64,000 nucleotides of DNA from Paenibacillus albidus (GTDB taxonomy: Bacteria > Bacillota > Bacilli > Paenibacillales > Paenibacillaceae). The stretch is taken from NCBI RefSeq assembly GCF_014644435.1, contig NZ_BMKR01000007.1, forward strand, positions 239,181 through 303,180. The letters run 5' to 3'. Positions within the stretch are counted from its first letter, which is position 1. Each line of letters opens with the position of its first letter. Below are positions 35,196-44,709 of the stretch, piece by piece. The notes beneath the pieces were generated by a model, which was not told where the DNA came from, did not search any database, and was given only the letters and a program-made list of their open reading frames with translations. Both the position numbers and the translations under genes were made by a program.

Positions 35196-35283
35196 AAAAA
35201 CCGCAAAGCCTTGTCTTCGGAGGGGCTAGCTATAGATACACGTACGGGTTCCATGCTCCGGAAGAAAGACTATCGCGGTTCAT
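35196..35283 (-). terminator. Large structured terminator after the amaP operon
   Basis: On the minus strand AACCGC and GCGGTT frame about 75 bases that hold an inner stem CTTCCGGAG / CTCCGAAG, then TTTTTTTG. It lies directly after the DUF2273 gene; the outer stem touches its last codons. Confidence 0.65.
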
Positions 35284-35513
35284 TTAAACGGACGCCAGCG
35301 GCCGGACAGACGCTCCACCAGCTCCTGCCACTGAAACAATGGAGGCTGTGCGTTGTCCTTTCTTTTGCCAAATGTATATCCGATGAACACTACCAGTGCA
35401 AAGAACAGCATATCCCAAAACCCGCTAAACAAATAGATCAATCCAAGAATGAAGCTGAAAGCTACTCCGGCGATTCTGCCCCCGTGACTTTCCCATACTT
35501 CTTTCCAAGGCAT
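35280..35513 (-). CDS. DUF2273 small membrane protein
   Basis: 77 residues with two hydrophobic helices (GRIAGVAFSFILGLIYLFSG; MLFFALVVFIGYTFG) and a basic tail. DUF2273 proteins accompany AmaP and Asp23 in Gram-positive envelope-stress operons. GAGGTGA precedes ATG 35513. Confidence 0.85.
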   Translation of the reverse strand: MPWKEVWESHGGRIAGVAFSFILGLIYLFSGFWDMLFFALVVFIGYTFGKRKDNAQPPLFQWQELVERLSGRWRPFK

Positions 35514-35530
35514 AAGGGAAACTCACCTCT

Positions 35531-36070
35531 CTATTCCACTCGACTTTTGAAGCTTGGAGACTGTGTGAGGTTAGCAATATATACAGATACGTCAGCAACC
35601 GGAATCCCTGTCGTCTCCTGCACAAAATCATGCACCTGACGCTGGACCTCCGTGGTAAGCAGCGGGAGAGAATGTTCTCCGTCGACCACTGCGCGGATCA
35701 TAATCTCAAGACCTGCCTGGGATACGCGGATACGCGACTTCAGATCCCGAATCCCCTTCACTTTGCCGGCCGCTTTAAGACTCAGGTTCTCAATGGTTTC
35801 CATCGAAATCTGAATATCCCCAAATTCGGTACGCTGATCTACTGAGGGCAGCGAGCTGCGGTCCCTGCGCAGGGAAATGTAGAAGAAACGGATGCTGAGC
35901 AGGAACAGGATGACCGCCACTGCAATCGACGTAATGTAAGCCGTAGGCCCGTCCTGAATTTCCAGGGATCTTGGAATCGCTCCGCTTAAGAGGAGGATGG
36001 CAATTACAGATAATATTCCGATACTTAAGCTGTAGATGAACAGCAAAAGTCTGTCCAAAATTTTGGCCAC
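35531..36070 (-). CDS. amaP: AmaP, alkaline-shock membrane anchor protein
   Basis: 179 residues. Two transmembrane helices at about 8-30 and 44-66, then an Asp23-like domain (EFGDIQISMETIENLSLKAA). In Staphylococcus the homologue anchors Asp23 at the membrane. The start is GTG 36070 with AGGAGG about 11 bp upstream. It lies between the asp23 and DUF2273 genes. Confidence 0.88.
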   Translation of the reverse strand: MAKILDRLLLFIYSLSIGILSVIAILLLSGAIPRSLEIQDGPTAYITSIAVAVILFLLSIRFFYISLRRDRSSLPSVDQRTEFGDIQISMETIENLSLKAAGKVKGIRDLKSRIRVSQAGLEIMIRAVVDGEHSLPLLTTEVQRQVHDFVQETTGIPVADVSVYIANLTQSPSFKSRVE

Positions 36071-36098
36071 GAGTCACATAACCTCCTAAAATTAGAGT

Positions 36099-36127
36099 AA
36101 ACCCTCGACACTTTCAGTCGGGGGTTT
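36099..36127 (-). terminator. Hairpin between asp23 and amaP
   Basis: AAACCC-CGAC / GTCG-GGGTTT stem without a T-run on the minus strand. It may reduce transcription from asp23 to amaP (attenuator) rather than end it. Confidence 0.5.
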
Positions 36128-36145
36128 ATGGAAGAACGGTGGCTG

Positions 36146-36562
36146 TTATTTCACGCGGAGAACCGCGTCCGTATCCTCGTTCTTGTCTACAGTGTTGGTG
36201 TTTCTGAACTGCACATCATGAATATGCACATTCACTTCCACAACTGTCAGGCCGGTCATCGTCTCGATTGAACGTTTCACGTTGCGTTGAATTTCAGCCG
36301 CCACTTCGGGAAGGCGGTTCCCGTATTCAATAATAACGGAGACATCCACAGCTGCCTCGCGTTGCCCCACTTCCACTTTAACCCCTTTGGAGAGGTTCTT
36401 GCGGCCAAGAAGCTCCACGATTCCTCCGGCGAATCCGCCGCTCATGCCTGCCACACCTTTAACCTCAACAGTCGCCAGACCCGCGATTACTTCAATCACT
36501 TCCGGAGCGATCTGAATTTCACCGATTTCTGTCCGTTCGTATTCCGTCGGCAATGTACTCAT
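36146..36562 (-). CDS. Asp23/Gls24-family envelope stress protein (YqhY-like)
   Basis: 138 residues: EIGEIQIAPEVIEVIAGLAT then GVAGMSGGF mark the Asp23 family. YqhY in B. subtilis lies beside accBC as here and influences acetyl-CoA carboxylase activity. ATG 36562 is chosen as the first ATG; a GTG four codons earlier touches the AAGGT site. Confidence 0.9.
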   Translation of the reverse strand: MSTLPTEYERTEIGEIQIAPEVIEVIAGLATVEVKGVAGMSGGFAGGIVELLGRKNLSKGVKVEVGQREAAVDVSVIIEYGNRLPEVAAEIQRNVKRSIETMTGLTVVEVNVHIHDVQFRNTNTVDKNEDTDAVLRVK

Positions 36563-36678
36563 CTTAGACTTCACACCTTTCTACAAAAGTTGTTTCCTGA
36601 TTTCAAGCGCAAAGCACGTCTCTTATTAAACATACTATATCATTTGACGAACTTTATGACAAACAAAGTGAAGTCGTC

Positions 36679-38022
36679 CTAAATTTCATACTCTTCCAGG
36701 AATTTGATATCGAATTGTCCGTCCAAAAATACCGGGTGCTCCAGCAGCTTCTGATGGAACGGAATGGTCGTATGTATTCCCTCCACTGCAAACTCGGCTA
36801 ATGCCCGTTTCATCTTCGCTATAGCTTCCTGGCGGGTTGGAGCCCAGACGATCAGCTTGGCAATCATGGAATCGTAGAAAGGGGAGATCGTGTAGCCTGG
36901 ATACGCTGCACTGTCTACTCTTACACCCAAACCTCCCGGCGGCAGATAAAAGCCGATTTTGCCCGGAGAAGGCATGAAATTGCGTTCTGGGTCCTCGGCA
37001 TTAATACGGCATTCGATGGACCAGCCATTAATTACGACTTCCTGCTGGGTGAAAGAAAGCGGATTCCCTTCTGCGACAGAGATCATTTCCTTGATCAGAT
37101 CGATCCCGGTTACCATTTCGGTCACAGGATGCTCTACCTGGATACGCGTATTCATCTCCATGAAGTAGAATTGCCCGTCCGGCCCAAGCAGGAACTCCAG
37201 GGTACCGGCACCGGAATAATTCACGGCAAGCGCTGCACGGACTGCGGCGTTCCCCATCTCCTCGCGGATCTCCGAGGTCAGGACAGAACAAGGTGCTTCT
37301 TCTACAAGCTTTTGGCGGCGCCGCTGGACAGAGCAGTCCCGCTCACCCAGGTGAACCGCGTTGCCGTGTTTGTCTGCAATAATCTGAATCTCGACATGCT
37401 TCATGCCGGTCAGGAATTTCTCCAGATAGACGCCCGCGTTACCAAAAGCCTTCTGCGCTTCCTGCTGTGCAGCCGTAATCTGCTTCACCAGAGATTCCTC
37501 ATCCTCGGCAATGCGGATTCCCTTGCCTCCGCCGCCTGCCGTTGCTTTGACAATAATCGGATAACCGATATCGCGGCCCAGCATTACAGCCTCTTCGATG
37601 TCCCCCACCAGCCCGTCGGAACCCGGAATGATCGGAACACCGGCCAGCTTCATGGTTTCTTTCGCCACGGCTTTGTCGCCCATACGTGTGATGGCGTCCG
37701 GGGACGGACCGATGAACGTAATATTACAGGACTCACAAATTTCTGCGAAATCCGCATTTTCAGCTAAAAATCCGTAGCCCGGATGAATGGCGTCACATTC
37801 CGTTAAAGTGGCTACACTCATAATATTGGTAAAGTTCAGATAGCTGTCCTTGGACGCTGTTGGACCGATGCAATAAGCTTCGTCAGCGAGCCTTACATGC
37901 AGGGAATCCCGGTCGGGCTCCGAATAGACCGCAACGGTGGAAATGCCCAGTTCACGGCAGGCCCTGATAATACGGACCGCGATTTCTCCGCGGTTGGCAA
38001 TCAGCACTTTTTGAATGTTCAT
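36679..38022 (-). CDS. accC: Biotin carboxylase subunit of acetyl-CoA carboxylase
   Basis: 447 residues. ATP-grasp motifs GGGGKGIRI and [15 protein letters not shown] are clear. It carboxylates biotin on AccB, for malonyl-CoA and fatty acid synthesis. It follows accB by 57 bp. Confidence 0.96.
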   Translation of the reverse strand: MNIQKVLIANRGEIAVRIIRACRELGISTVAVYSEPDRDSLHVRLADEAYCIGPTASKDSYLNFTNIMSVATLTECDAIHPGYGFLAENADFAEICESCNITFIGPSPDAITRMGDKAVAKETMKLAGVPIIPGSDGLVGDIEEAVMLGRDIGYPIIVKATAGGGGKGIRIAEDEESLVKQITAAQQEAQKAFGNAGVYLEKFLTGMKHVEIQIIADKHGNAVHLGERDCSVQRRRQKLVEEAPCSVLTSEIREEMGNAAVRAALAVNYSGAGTLEFLLGPDGQFYFMEMNTRIQVEHPVTEMVTGIDLIKEMISVAEGNPLSFTQQEVVINGWSIECRINAEDPERNFMPSPGKIGFYLPPGGLGVRVDSAAYPGYTISPFYDSMIAKLIVWAPTRQEAIAKMKRALAEFAVEGIHTTIPFHQKLLEHPVFLDGQFDIKFLEEYEI

Positions 38023-38079
38023 GCGTTTCCTCCCAAAGTTAGTGCGTTAGCTTCAGTGCCTGAAGTATTTGCTTAATTC

Positions 38080-38586
38080 TTATTCCGGCTTAACCAGGAA
38101 CAGCGGCTGCCCATATTCAACCAGCTGGCCGTTCTCCACAAGCACAGATACGATTTCGCCTTTAATTTCAGCTTCGAGCTCGTTCATCAGCTTCATTGCT
38201 TCAATAATACAGACTGTCGATTTCTCACCTACACGGTCCCCCACATTGACAAAAGATGGAGATTCAGGAGATGCGGCAGTATAGAAGGTACCCACCATCG
38301 GGGATACAATCTTATGCAGTGTGCCTTCGGCCGGAGCGGCGGTGGCTGCCGGAGCCTGCCCTGCGGGAGAAACCTCACCTATAGCCGGCTGAAAAACTTG
38401 CGGCTGCGGGGCATGCGTAAAGGGGTAGACATAAGGAGCCGCCTGAACTGCTGTTCCGTCAGCTTCAGGGCGATCCGGTTTACGAATAGCCAGCTTCATT
38501 CCTTCGCTTTCGATCTCCAACTCGTGTACGGAGGAGGTCTGGTCCAGCAATTTGATTAATTCCTTAATTTCGCTTAATTTGAACAT
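38080..38586 (-). CDS. accB: Biotin carboxyl carrier protein of acetyl-CoA carboxylase
   Basis: 168 residues. The C-terminal biotinyl domain carries IIEAMKLMNE, whose Lys is biotinylated. An Ala/Pro-rich hinge spans about 45-95. It forms an operon with accC. Confidence 0.96.
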   Translation of the reverse strand: MFKLSEIKELIKLLDQTSSVHELEIESEGMKLAIRKPDRPEADGTAVQAAPYVYPFTHAPQPQVFQPAIGEVSPAGQAPAATAAPAEGTLHKIVSPMVGTFYTAASPESPSFVNVGDRVGEKSTVCIIEAMKLMNELEAEIKGEIVSVLVENGQLVEYGQPLFLVKPE

Positions 38587-38677
38587 CGGTCAGTTCACTC
38601 CTTCAGCTTTCTCTCGAAGCCGCTCTTCTTCGCGGACAAGATAACTTTATGTATTATATCACAAACGCTAGAAATGG

Positions 38678-38705
38678 AAAGAGCCCGGGATAACCCGAGC
38701 TCTTT
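38678..38705 (-). terminator. Terminator of the spoIIIA operon
   Basis: AAAGAGC-CGGG / CCCG-GCTCTTT forms a strong stem with short TTT end between spoIIIAH and accB, on the minus strand. Confidence 0.75.
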
Positions 38706-38734
38706 CTACAATTTCCGCCGATATTAGGGGACTC

Positions 38735-39733
38735 TTATTGCTCCGAGACATATTGCACGCTGACCTTGTCCTGAGAGACACTCAGTTCTTTCATCACAAG
38801 ATCCACAATGCCTACAGCTTGCTTAACATCCAGTTTGTCACTGAGCACAACGATCTTATACGAGTCCCCGGCTTCTTCTTTGACAATGGCTTCGCCGTAT
38901 TTTTGTTGAAGCTGCTCTTCAATACCGGTGATTTTGGATTCCTTTTCTTCGAGATGGCGCAGCTGCTCCTGAGCGACTGCGTTATCCGCCGGCGTTTTGT
39001 TCATATCATTGATGGAGGCCAGCAGATCATTGTGATCTTTCAGGTTTTTTTGCTCACGTTCGTAGAGATAGTTCGTAAACAGGCTGCTGGCCGACACGCT
39101 TTGAGAGGCGACTTCATCCAGGATGGCCTCGTCATCTTTGGCGGGAGACTGCTCGGTTGTAGCCGCTGCTGTGTCTTTTCCGGCTGTGTCTTTGCTGGCT
39201 GTGTCTTTGCTGGCTGTGTCTTTGCTGGCTGTGTCTTTGCTGGCTGTGTCCTTGCCGGCATCATCCTTGGCGGCCGTGTCTTGCGCCTCACCAGTCTTGG
39301 TTTCGGTGTCCTTTGCCCCGGAATCTGTAGCAGCTGTCTCCTTGGCCGGATCAGCGGAAGCAGGAGTCTTGGCGTCGGAGCCGGTGCTTGTATCCGTGGA
39401 AGCCGTATCTGCTGCCGCATTGCCTGCATTACTTTCCATACCGGAGCTTGTTTGCCCCTCATCGGTTAAAGCTGTGTTGCTGCCGCTTTCGGCTGTAGTA
39501 TTATCTACTGCAGCTTGACCTTCTGTGACCACTTCGTTCACAACAATTCCTTTGTCGCCAACAACAGCCAGGGGATCATTATTAGCCTCTTTTACGGAGT
39601 CAACTTGAATGGTTCCGGCCGTTTCTTTCGGAGTTGACGCCCCCGAATCCTCTGTGAATAAATAATATGCCGAGAGCACAACCATCAAACTAAGCATAGA
39701 AACCAACCATATCGTTTGTCTTTTGCCGTTCAT
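38735..39733 (-). CDS. spoIIIAH: SpoIIIAH with an expanded repeat linker
   Basis: 332 residues, against about 218 in B. subtilis. TM at about 7-25. The linker (about 75-215) is Ala/Thr/Asp/Lys-rich, with tandem KDTAS repeats. The C-terminal ring-forming YscJ/FliF-like domain (EEQLQQKYGEAIVKEEAGDS to the end) is normal. SpoIIIAH meets SpoIIQ from the forespore in the feeding-tube channel. The repeats stretch the intermembrane linker. Confidence 0.93.
   Translation of the reverse strand: MNGKRQTIWLVSMLSLMVVLSAYYLFTEDSGASTPKETAGTIQVDSVKEANNDPLAVVGDKGIVVNEVVTEGQAAVDNTTAESGSNTALTDEGQTSSGMESNAGNAAADTASTDTSTGSDAKTPASADPAKETAATDSGAKDTETKTGEAQDTAAKDDAGKDTASKDTASKDTASKDTASKDTAGKDTAAATTEQSPAKDDEAILDEVASQSVSASSLFTNYLYEREQKNLKDHNDLLASINDMNKTPADNAVAQEQLRHLEEKESKITGIEEQLQQKYGEAIVKEEAGDSYKIVVLSDKLDVKQAVGIVDLVMKELSVSQDKVSVQYVSEQ
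39182..39256. repeat. 15-bp tandem repeat within spoIIIAH
   Basis: GGCTGTGTCTTTGCT occurs four times without change at 39182-39241, and a fifth copy differs at two bases (39242-39256). It encodes KDTAS repeats on the minus strand. It is a likely variable-number repeat. Confidence 0.9.
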
Positions 39734-39776
39734 TTGTATTCCTCCTAAAGTTTTGTTGGCAATCGCGTGCCTGATC

Positions 39777-40418
39777 CTATTCCTGCTTACGAGGTACTAC
39801 CGAAATGCGGTGGCTTGGTACGTTCAAGCCTTTCTCAACGGCCTGTTCAATCAGCCCCCGGACGACTTTGTTCTCTGCCCCCTTGGCTACAATCAATACT
39901 CCGCGGACCTGGGGCTTAATCCGCTTCGTAATGATGGGCGTCTCGTCACCGGACTGTGAGTATGTGACGATTTCGCCATCGCGTGTGTACTGGGTCGTAT
40001 GGCGTTTGCCGCCTCCGGCATCCGTCTCTTCGCTTAGCTGCTGCGAGTCATTTACATTGCGCTGTACAACGATTTCTTCCGTGGAATCTACAGTCACCAT
40101 AATGTCAACCGTTCCCACACCCACAATTTTCTCCAGAATCTCTTTGGTCCGGGTCTCCATCGCCAGCTCAATGCCGTCAAACGAATTGGAAGTGGCGGTA
40201 TCGGCCTGTTGCAGCGTTGCCTGCGAGGAAGGATTGCCCGGCGGCTCCCGCCCCGTATTCTCACTGTCGAGCTTCTTCACATTGACGAATGAATTGAACA
40301 GCATGATGGCGGCCCCCAGCAGACCCAGAATAATCAGCCAGCGAAACGTGTGGCTCCGCTTCGGACTGCCGGTTCCGCCTCCGGCCCATTGTTCCAGCTT
40401 TTTCAGCCATTTTCCCAT
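39777..40418 (-). CDS. spoIIIAG: SpoIIIAG, sporulation channel ring protein
   Basis: 213 residues: one TM (about 25-46) and a periplasmic ring-building domain (EILEKIVGVGTVDIMVTVDS and the end VVRGLIEQAVEKGLNV). Part of the mother-cell channel complex. Confidence 0.94.
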   Translation of the reverse strand: MGKWLKKLEQWAGGGTGSPKRSHTFRWLIILGLLGAAIMLFNSFVNVKKLDSENTGREPPGNPSSQATLQQADTATSNSFDGIELAMETRTKEILEKIVGVGTVDIMVTVDSTEEIVVQRNVNDSQQLSEETDAGGGKRHTTQYTRDGEIVTYSQSGDETPIITKRIKPQVRGVLIVAKGAENKVVRGLIEQAVEKGLNVPSHRISVVPRKQE

Positions 40419-40472
40419 ATCCCAGCCCCTCCTTCACGGGTTCAAGATCTTTCCATTCACAACCTTGATGTG

Positions 40473-41225
40473 TTACAGCTTGCCGGCTCTGTCGTCATTT
40501 CCCATAACCTGAACGCTCCCTGGCGTTAGATTCCACTTCTGCTCCAGCAGCTCTATAATGGATTCAGACTTCCCTGATTCACTTGGTAATGCGTCTTCCA
40601 CCTGCTGTCCGGTTTCCGGTACGGTTTCTATGTGAATGTCCACAGGCTCCACGGGCTTAATCTCAAGGGGCTGGGACAATGCGGCACCTGAAGCTCCACT
40701 TGTTTCCTCTGGGGCAATGGTCTCTGCTCCGTCCGCTGCCTGAAGGACAACCTGCACTGCTGTGATCACCGGAACGTCTTCGCCACTGCTGTTAAGCACT
40801 GCACCTTCTGCCCCGGCTTTTGCCAGACCGAGCTTGACGGTAACCTTGACGCGCTCATCCGTCTCATTGACGATTTGTTCCTGCATTTGCTGGGCGACCT
40901 CCTCCGCCACCAGACTCAGGCTCTGATCCTGCCGGCCTTTAGCCAGCTTCTGCCCGTCCGCAAGAATCTGCTGCAGCGAATTGCCGCTCTGCCCTGGCAT
41001 CAATCCGCCTCCCTGTTCCTGCTTGCCCAGAGCCAGACTCAGCTCGGCAGCCACATCCTTTTTCAGCAGCGAGACGACGGGGCTCAGCAGCGTGAGGAGA
41101 ACCAGCAGGCTGAGCACCAGCCTGGCATAACGCTCCATCGATTTGCTCGGAAGCAGCATTTCCACAAAAGCCGCAAGCAGTACGACCAGAATGATTTCCC
41201 GCAGCCATCCGCCCAACCAGTCCAT
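40473..41225 (-). CDS. spoIIIAF: SpoIIIAF
   Basis: 250 residues with two N-terminal TMs (VLLAAFVEMLLPSKSMERYA; LVLSLLVLLTLLSP), then a soluble domain ending ELLEQKWNLTPGSVQVM. Longer than the B. subtilis protein. Between spoIIIAE and spoIIIAG. AGGGGGAG precedes the start. Confidence 0.92.
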   Translation of the reverse strand: MDWLGGWLREIILVVLLAAFVEMLLPSKSMERYARLVLSLLVLLTLLSPVVSLLKKDVAAELSLALGKQEQGGGLMPGQSGNSLQQILADGQKLAKGRQDQSLSLVAEEVAQQMQEQIVNETDERVKVTVKLGLAKAGAEGAVLNSSGEDVPVITAVQVVLQAADGAETIAPEETSGASGAALSQPLEIKPVEPVDIHIETVPETGQQVEDALPSESGKSESIIELLEQKWNLTPGSVQVMGNDDRAGKL

Positions 41226-41249
41226 TTCTCTCCCCCTCTTTCCTTCAGA

Positions 41250-42464
41250 TCACCTCATCATGACCGTGACATTGCCGGCCGTCAGCATGATCGTGACCGC
41301 CAGGAAGAACATCAGCGATACTGCGGCCAGTGCGGCGAAGACATAGATCATGCTTTTTCCTATCGTCTGGAGGCACACTACGATGGGCGTCTCGCCAAGC
41401 GGCTGCATTACGGCGGCCGCCACATTATAGATGAGGGCCAGCACCAGGATTTTGACTGCCGGAAAAGCACACAGGAACAAAATGATAATGACACCCGACA
41501 GCCCGATGGCATTTTTGACCAGCAGTGAGGCGGAGATCACTGTATCCGTGGCATCCGCGAACATTTTGCCGATTACCGGCACGAAATTGCCCGTGATATA
41601 CTTGGCTGCCCGGATAGTTACTCCATCTGTTACGGAACTGGTAATCCCCCTGACGGATATAACGCCCAGGAACACGGTCAGCAGAACCCCGAGCAGCCCG
41701 GCACCGATGTTGCGCAGGAGATCCGCCAGCTGGGTCAGCTTATATTTCTCCGACAGCGCACTTACCAGATGGAGGACCGCCGAGAAGAAGAAGAGCGGGA
41801 ACACCGCCGTATGAATCAGCGTGCCGACGGTATGAATCATGAACACAATCAGCGGATGGGTCACGGATACGGTCACGATGTTGCCCATGGAAGCCAGCAG
41901 TGCAAACAGCAGCGGAATCATGGCCATCATGAAATCAATCATCCGGTCAACGGCGTCCTTGGCGTAACCAATGGCTACATTGAAGCTGTTGACCGCAATA
42001 ACAAGCACTACCATGTAACAGAGTGTATAGGCGACCTTGCTGACCGTTTTCTGCTCAAAGGCCGTCTGCAGCGTCTCCAGAATCATGCTAAGCACACTGA
42101 TCATGACAATGGTCACCAGCAGCTTGCCGTTGTACAGCACCTCATGCCACATAAAAGACAACAGTCCCGAGAACACATTTTTCAGACTCAGGCCATTTTC
42201 TCCCGGAAGCAGCATGTCCATAAGCGAGGGTGTCTTACCCTCCGGGAAAAATCCTCCATAATCCTGCATTAGCTGGTTCCAGTATTTATCCACCCCGTCC
42301 TTGGGCAGGTCCTCCACCTGACCCTTCACCCACTGGTCCACCGGAGAGCCGGTACCTGCAGCCGCGGCGTCGGCCGTGCCGGCACACCCCAGAAACAAGA
42401 AGCTGGCCAGGAGCAGCAGGAGCATTATTATGGTTTGTGGACGAGTCATATGGTGCGCTTGCAT
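41250..42464 (-). CDS. spoIIIAE: SpoIIIAE
   Basis: 404 residues; signal-like N-terminus, a soluble extracytoplasmic part, and about seven TM helices in the C-terminal two thirds. It is the largest membrane protein of the SpoIIIA complex. AAGGGGAAGCC precedes ATG 42464. Confidence 0.94.
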   Translation of the reverse strand: MQAHHMTRPQTIIMLLLLLASFLFLGCAGTADAAAAGTGSPVDQWVKGQVEDLPKDGVDKYWNQLMQDYGGFFPEGKTPSLMDMLLPGENGLSLKNVFSGLLSFMWHEVLYNGKLLVTIVMISVLSMILETLQTAFEQKTVSKVAYTLCYMVVLVIAVNSFNVAIGYAKDAVDRMIDFMMAMIPLLFALLASMGNIVTVSVTHPLIVFMIHTVGTLIHTAVFPLFFFSAVLHLVSALSEKYKLTQLADLLRNIGAGLLGVLLTVFLGVISVRGITSSVTDGVTIRAAKYITGNFVPVIGKMFADATDTVISASLLVKNAIGLSGVIIILFLCAFPAVKILVLALIYNVAAAVMQPLGETPIVVCLQTIGKSMIYVFAALAAVSLMFFLAVTIMLTAGNVTVMMR

Positions 42465-42500
42465 GGCTTCCCCTTCCCTCTTCCTGCCGGACCCCTGGCC

Positions 42501-42890
42501 TTAAGCTGGCAGGAGCTTCATCACCGTTTCGATAATAATGCTGATAATCGGGACAGCCAGTACCATGATCAGCACCTTCCCCGCCAGCTCAATTTTTGAG
42601 GCAATCGACTCCTGGCCCGCGTCGCGTACAATCTGGGCACCGAATTCCGCAATGTAGGAGATTCCGATAATTTTGAATACCGTCTTCAGATAGATCATCT
42701 CCATGCCCGAGGATTCAGCCACCCGCTCAAGCGTTCCGAGCACCGTTCCAATTCTGCCGATCAGGAACAGGAAGATCAGAATGCCAGTCGCGGTGGCGAG
42801 CAAGAAGGCGAACATGGGCTTTTGTTCCTTCAGAACGAGTATCAATATGGTCGACAAAAGGCCGATCCCTACAACCTGGATGATATCCAT
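42501..42890 (-). CDS. spoIIIAD: SpoIIIAD
   Basis: 129 residues, four TM helices with YIAEFGAQIVRDAGQESIAS between. Stage III sporulation channel component; follows spoIIIAC by 6 bp. Confidence 0.94.
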   Translation of the reverse strand: MDIIQVVGIGLLSTILILVLKEQKPMFAFLLATATGILIFLFLIGRIGTVLGTLERVAESSGMEMIYLKTVFKIIGISYIAEFGAQIVRDAGQESIASKIELAGKVLIMVLAVPIISIIIETVMKLLPA

Positions 42891-42896
42891 GGCTGC

Positions 42897-43100
42897 CTAC
42901 TGAAAGAGGAAGATCGTTTTGATTTCCTGGAGCAGCCCATCCAGCATGCGGATGACCATAAACAGGACGACGATAAATCCGACGATAGTCACCCAGTGGG
43001 CCATATCCTCTTTGCCCATTTGCTTCAGCACGGTGTGAATCATGGCAATAATAATGCCGATGCCGGCAATCTGAAAAATCGCATTTACTTCAATGTTCAT
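42897..43100 (-). CDS. spoIIIAC: SpoIIIAC
   Basis: 67 residues, two TMs. ATG 43100 follows GAGGTG at 6 bp; the frame's earlier GTG lies inside that site. The length matches the B. subtilis protein. Confidence 0.94.
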   Translation of the reverse strand: MNIEVNAIFQIAGIGIIIAMIHTVLKQMGKEDMAHWVTIVGFIVVLFMVIRMLDGLLQEIKTIFLFQ

Positions 43101-43113
43101 TCCTGGCACCTCG

Positions 43114-43632
43114 CTAAAAGATCAAAATGACGATCAATGCTCCAAGCAGCAGACCCAGGCTTTTACTCATCTTTTCATATTTGCCCTGATCTTCCCTGGC
43201 CACCGTCTCCTCCTGTTTCAATTGCTGCAAAGCCAGTGCGATATGATTACTTTGGTTCGACCTGTCACTTGTGCCAAGCGTACAGCTGAGCTGCCTGAGT
43301 ATTTCCTTCTCGGCTGCTTTCATTGCAGTCACCCTCCAGTGGGCATCCATCGCCAGCCTGAAGGCTTCCTCGGCACTCCGGTCATGCGGTGTACTCATCT
43401 CCTCAGCCACTGTGACGAAAAACCCCTTGAGCGGCTCCCTGGACTGTTGTCCTATCCGCCGCAGGGCTTCCGGCAGCGGCGTGTAGCTGTACATAATCTC
43501 CGTCTCCAGCCGCTGTAAGGCAGCGATCAGGCCACGGATATTCCGGGGTCTGTCGGCATACTGCCTGGCCAGCTGGAAGCCTGCGAGCGTACCTGCAAGA
43601 ATCACTAGTACTGCACCCAAAAGCTTAAGCAT
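43114..43632 (-). CDS. spoIIIAB: SpoIIIAB
   Basis: 172 residues. An N-terminal TM (LKLLGAVLVILAGTLAGFQL) and helices typical of a GspF-like fold (LQRLETEIMYSYTPLPEAL). ATG 43632 overlaps the spoIIIAA end by 8 bp. Confidence 0.93.
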   Translation of the reverse strand: MLKLLGAVLVILAGTLAGFQLARQYADRPRNIRGLIAALQRLETEIMYSYTPLPEALRRIGQQSREPLKGFFVTVAEEMSTPHDRSAEEAFRLAMDAHWRVTAMKAAEKEILRQLSCTLGTSDRSNQSNHIALALQQLKQEETVAREDQGKYEKMSKSLGLLLGALIVILIF

Positions 43633-44626
43633 GGCCGCCACCGCCCAGACGTTCCCCGGGCGGGGCGAGCAGCAGCCCGCGTCTTTGGCTGTCCAGAATA
43701 CGAAAGGACAGTCCCGCCTCTGACCGGTGAAGAATAACGTACCGCTCGAACAGCTTGTGTTCCAGCAAGGAGCCAAGTCCGGGCCGGCTCACCAGCTCGG
43801 CTACCTCTTTGCCATGCGCGGAAGCTACTACCGAAATGCCCGCATGCAGCGCTTCGGTCACCGCATCGGCATCCTCCATACGCCCAATCTCGTCTGCGAT
43901 CAGCACATCCGGCGAAAGTGAACGGATCATCATCATCATGCCTTCCGCCTTGGGACAGCCATCCAGAATGTCTGTACGGGGTCCGACATCAAAAGCGGGA
44001 ATGCCGCGTCTGCTGCCGGCAATCTCTGAGCGCTCATCGACAATTCCCACCTTCATGCCCTGCCGGAAACCTTCCCGCTGGCTGTGCCCTCCGGCAGAAA
44101 TCTGCCTGGCCAGATCACGCAGAAGAGTGGTCTTGCCATGCTGCGGAGGGGAGAGAATCAGCGTATGCATAATCCGCTGCCGCCCCTTGTCCAGCAAATA
44201 AGGCAGCACCCCGTCTGCAACCCCCGGCACTTCACGGGCAATGCGGACGTTAAAGCCGGTGATATCACGGAGATGCTCTACCCCTCCGGCGCTCAGGACG
44301 GTCCTCCCGGCTAGTCCAATCCGATGCCCGCCGGGGATGGTAATGAAGCCTTTGCGCAGCTCTTCCTCCATCGTATACAGTGAATGGTTGCTGATCAGAT
44401 CCAGCAGCCGGTGGCTCTCGTCCCGGTCCGGCTTGTAGGCTTCTCCGGGATGTTGAGTCAAAGTGCCATTCCCGCTCAGGAAGTGGTATTTGCCGGAGTA
44501 GTTGATCTCCAGCGGCCGGCCCTCGCGGATACGAATCTCTTCCACCAACCCGAGCAGCGGGAGGGGAAGCCTCTTTAACAGTGCTCTTACTTTCTCGGGA
44601 AACAGTTGAAGCCAGTCATTAGCCAT
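43625..44626 (-). CDS. spoIIIAA: SpoIIIAA, sporulation ATPase
   Basis: 333 residues. AAA-type ATPase with Walker A (LSPPQHGKTTLLRDLA), Walker B (SPDVLIADEIGR) and a MEEELRKGFITIPGGHRIGL block. It powers the SpoIIIA secretion-like complex in the mother cell. ATG 44626 follows GGGGG at 7 bp. First gene of spoIIIAA-AH. Confidence 0.95.
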   Translation of the reverse strand: MANDWLQLFPEKVRALLKRLPLPLLGLVEEIRIREGRPLEINYSGKYHFLSGNGTLTQHPGEAYKPDRDESHRLLDLISNHSLYTMEEELRKGFITIPGGHRIGLAGRTVLSAGGVEHLRDITGFNVRIAREVPGVADGVLPYLLDKGRQRIMHTLILSPPQHGKTTLLRDLARQISAGGHSQREGFRQGMKVGIVDERSEIAGSRRGIPAFDVGPRTDILDGCPKAEGMMMMIRSLSPDVLIADEIGRMEDADAVTEALHAGISVVASAHGKEVAELVSRPGLGSLLEHKLFERYVILHRSEAGLSFRILDSQRRGLLLAPPGERLGGGGHA

Positions 44627-44709
44627 ACAGAGTACCCCCAAGTTGTCCTCTACTTTAATAGCTTTATTCCATATTTATGCTTGTACGCGCCTTTTATGCC
44701 TATCATCTA

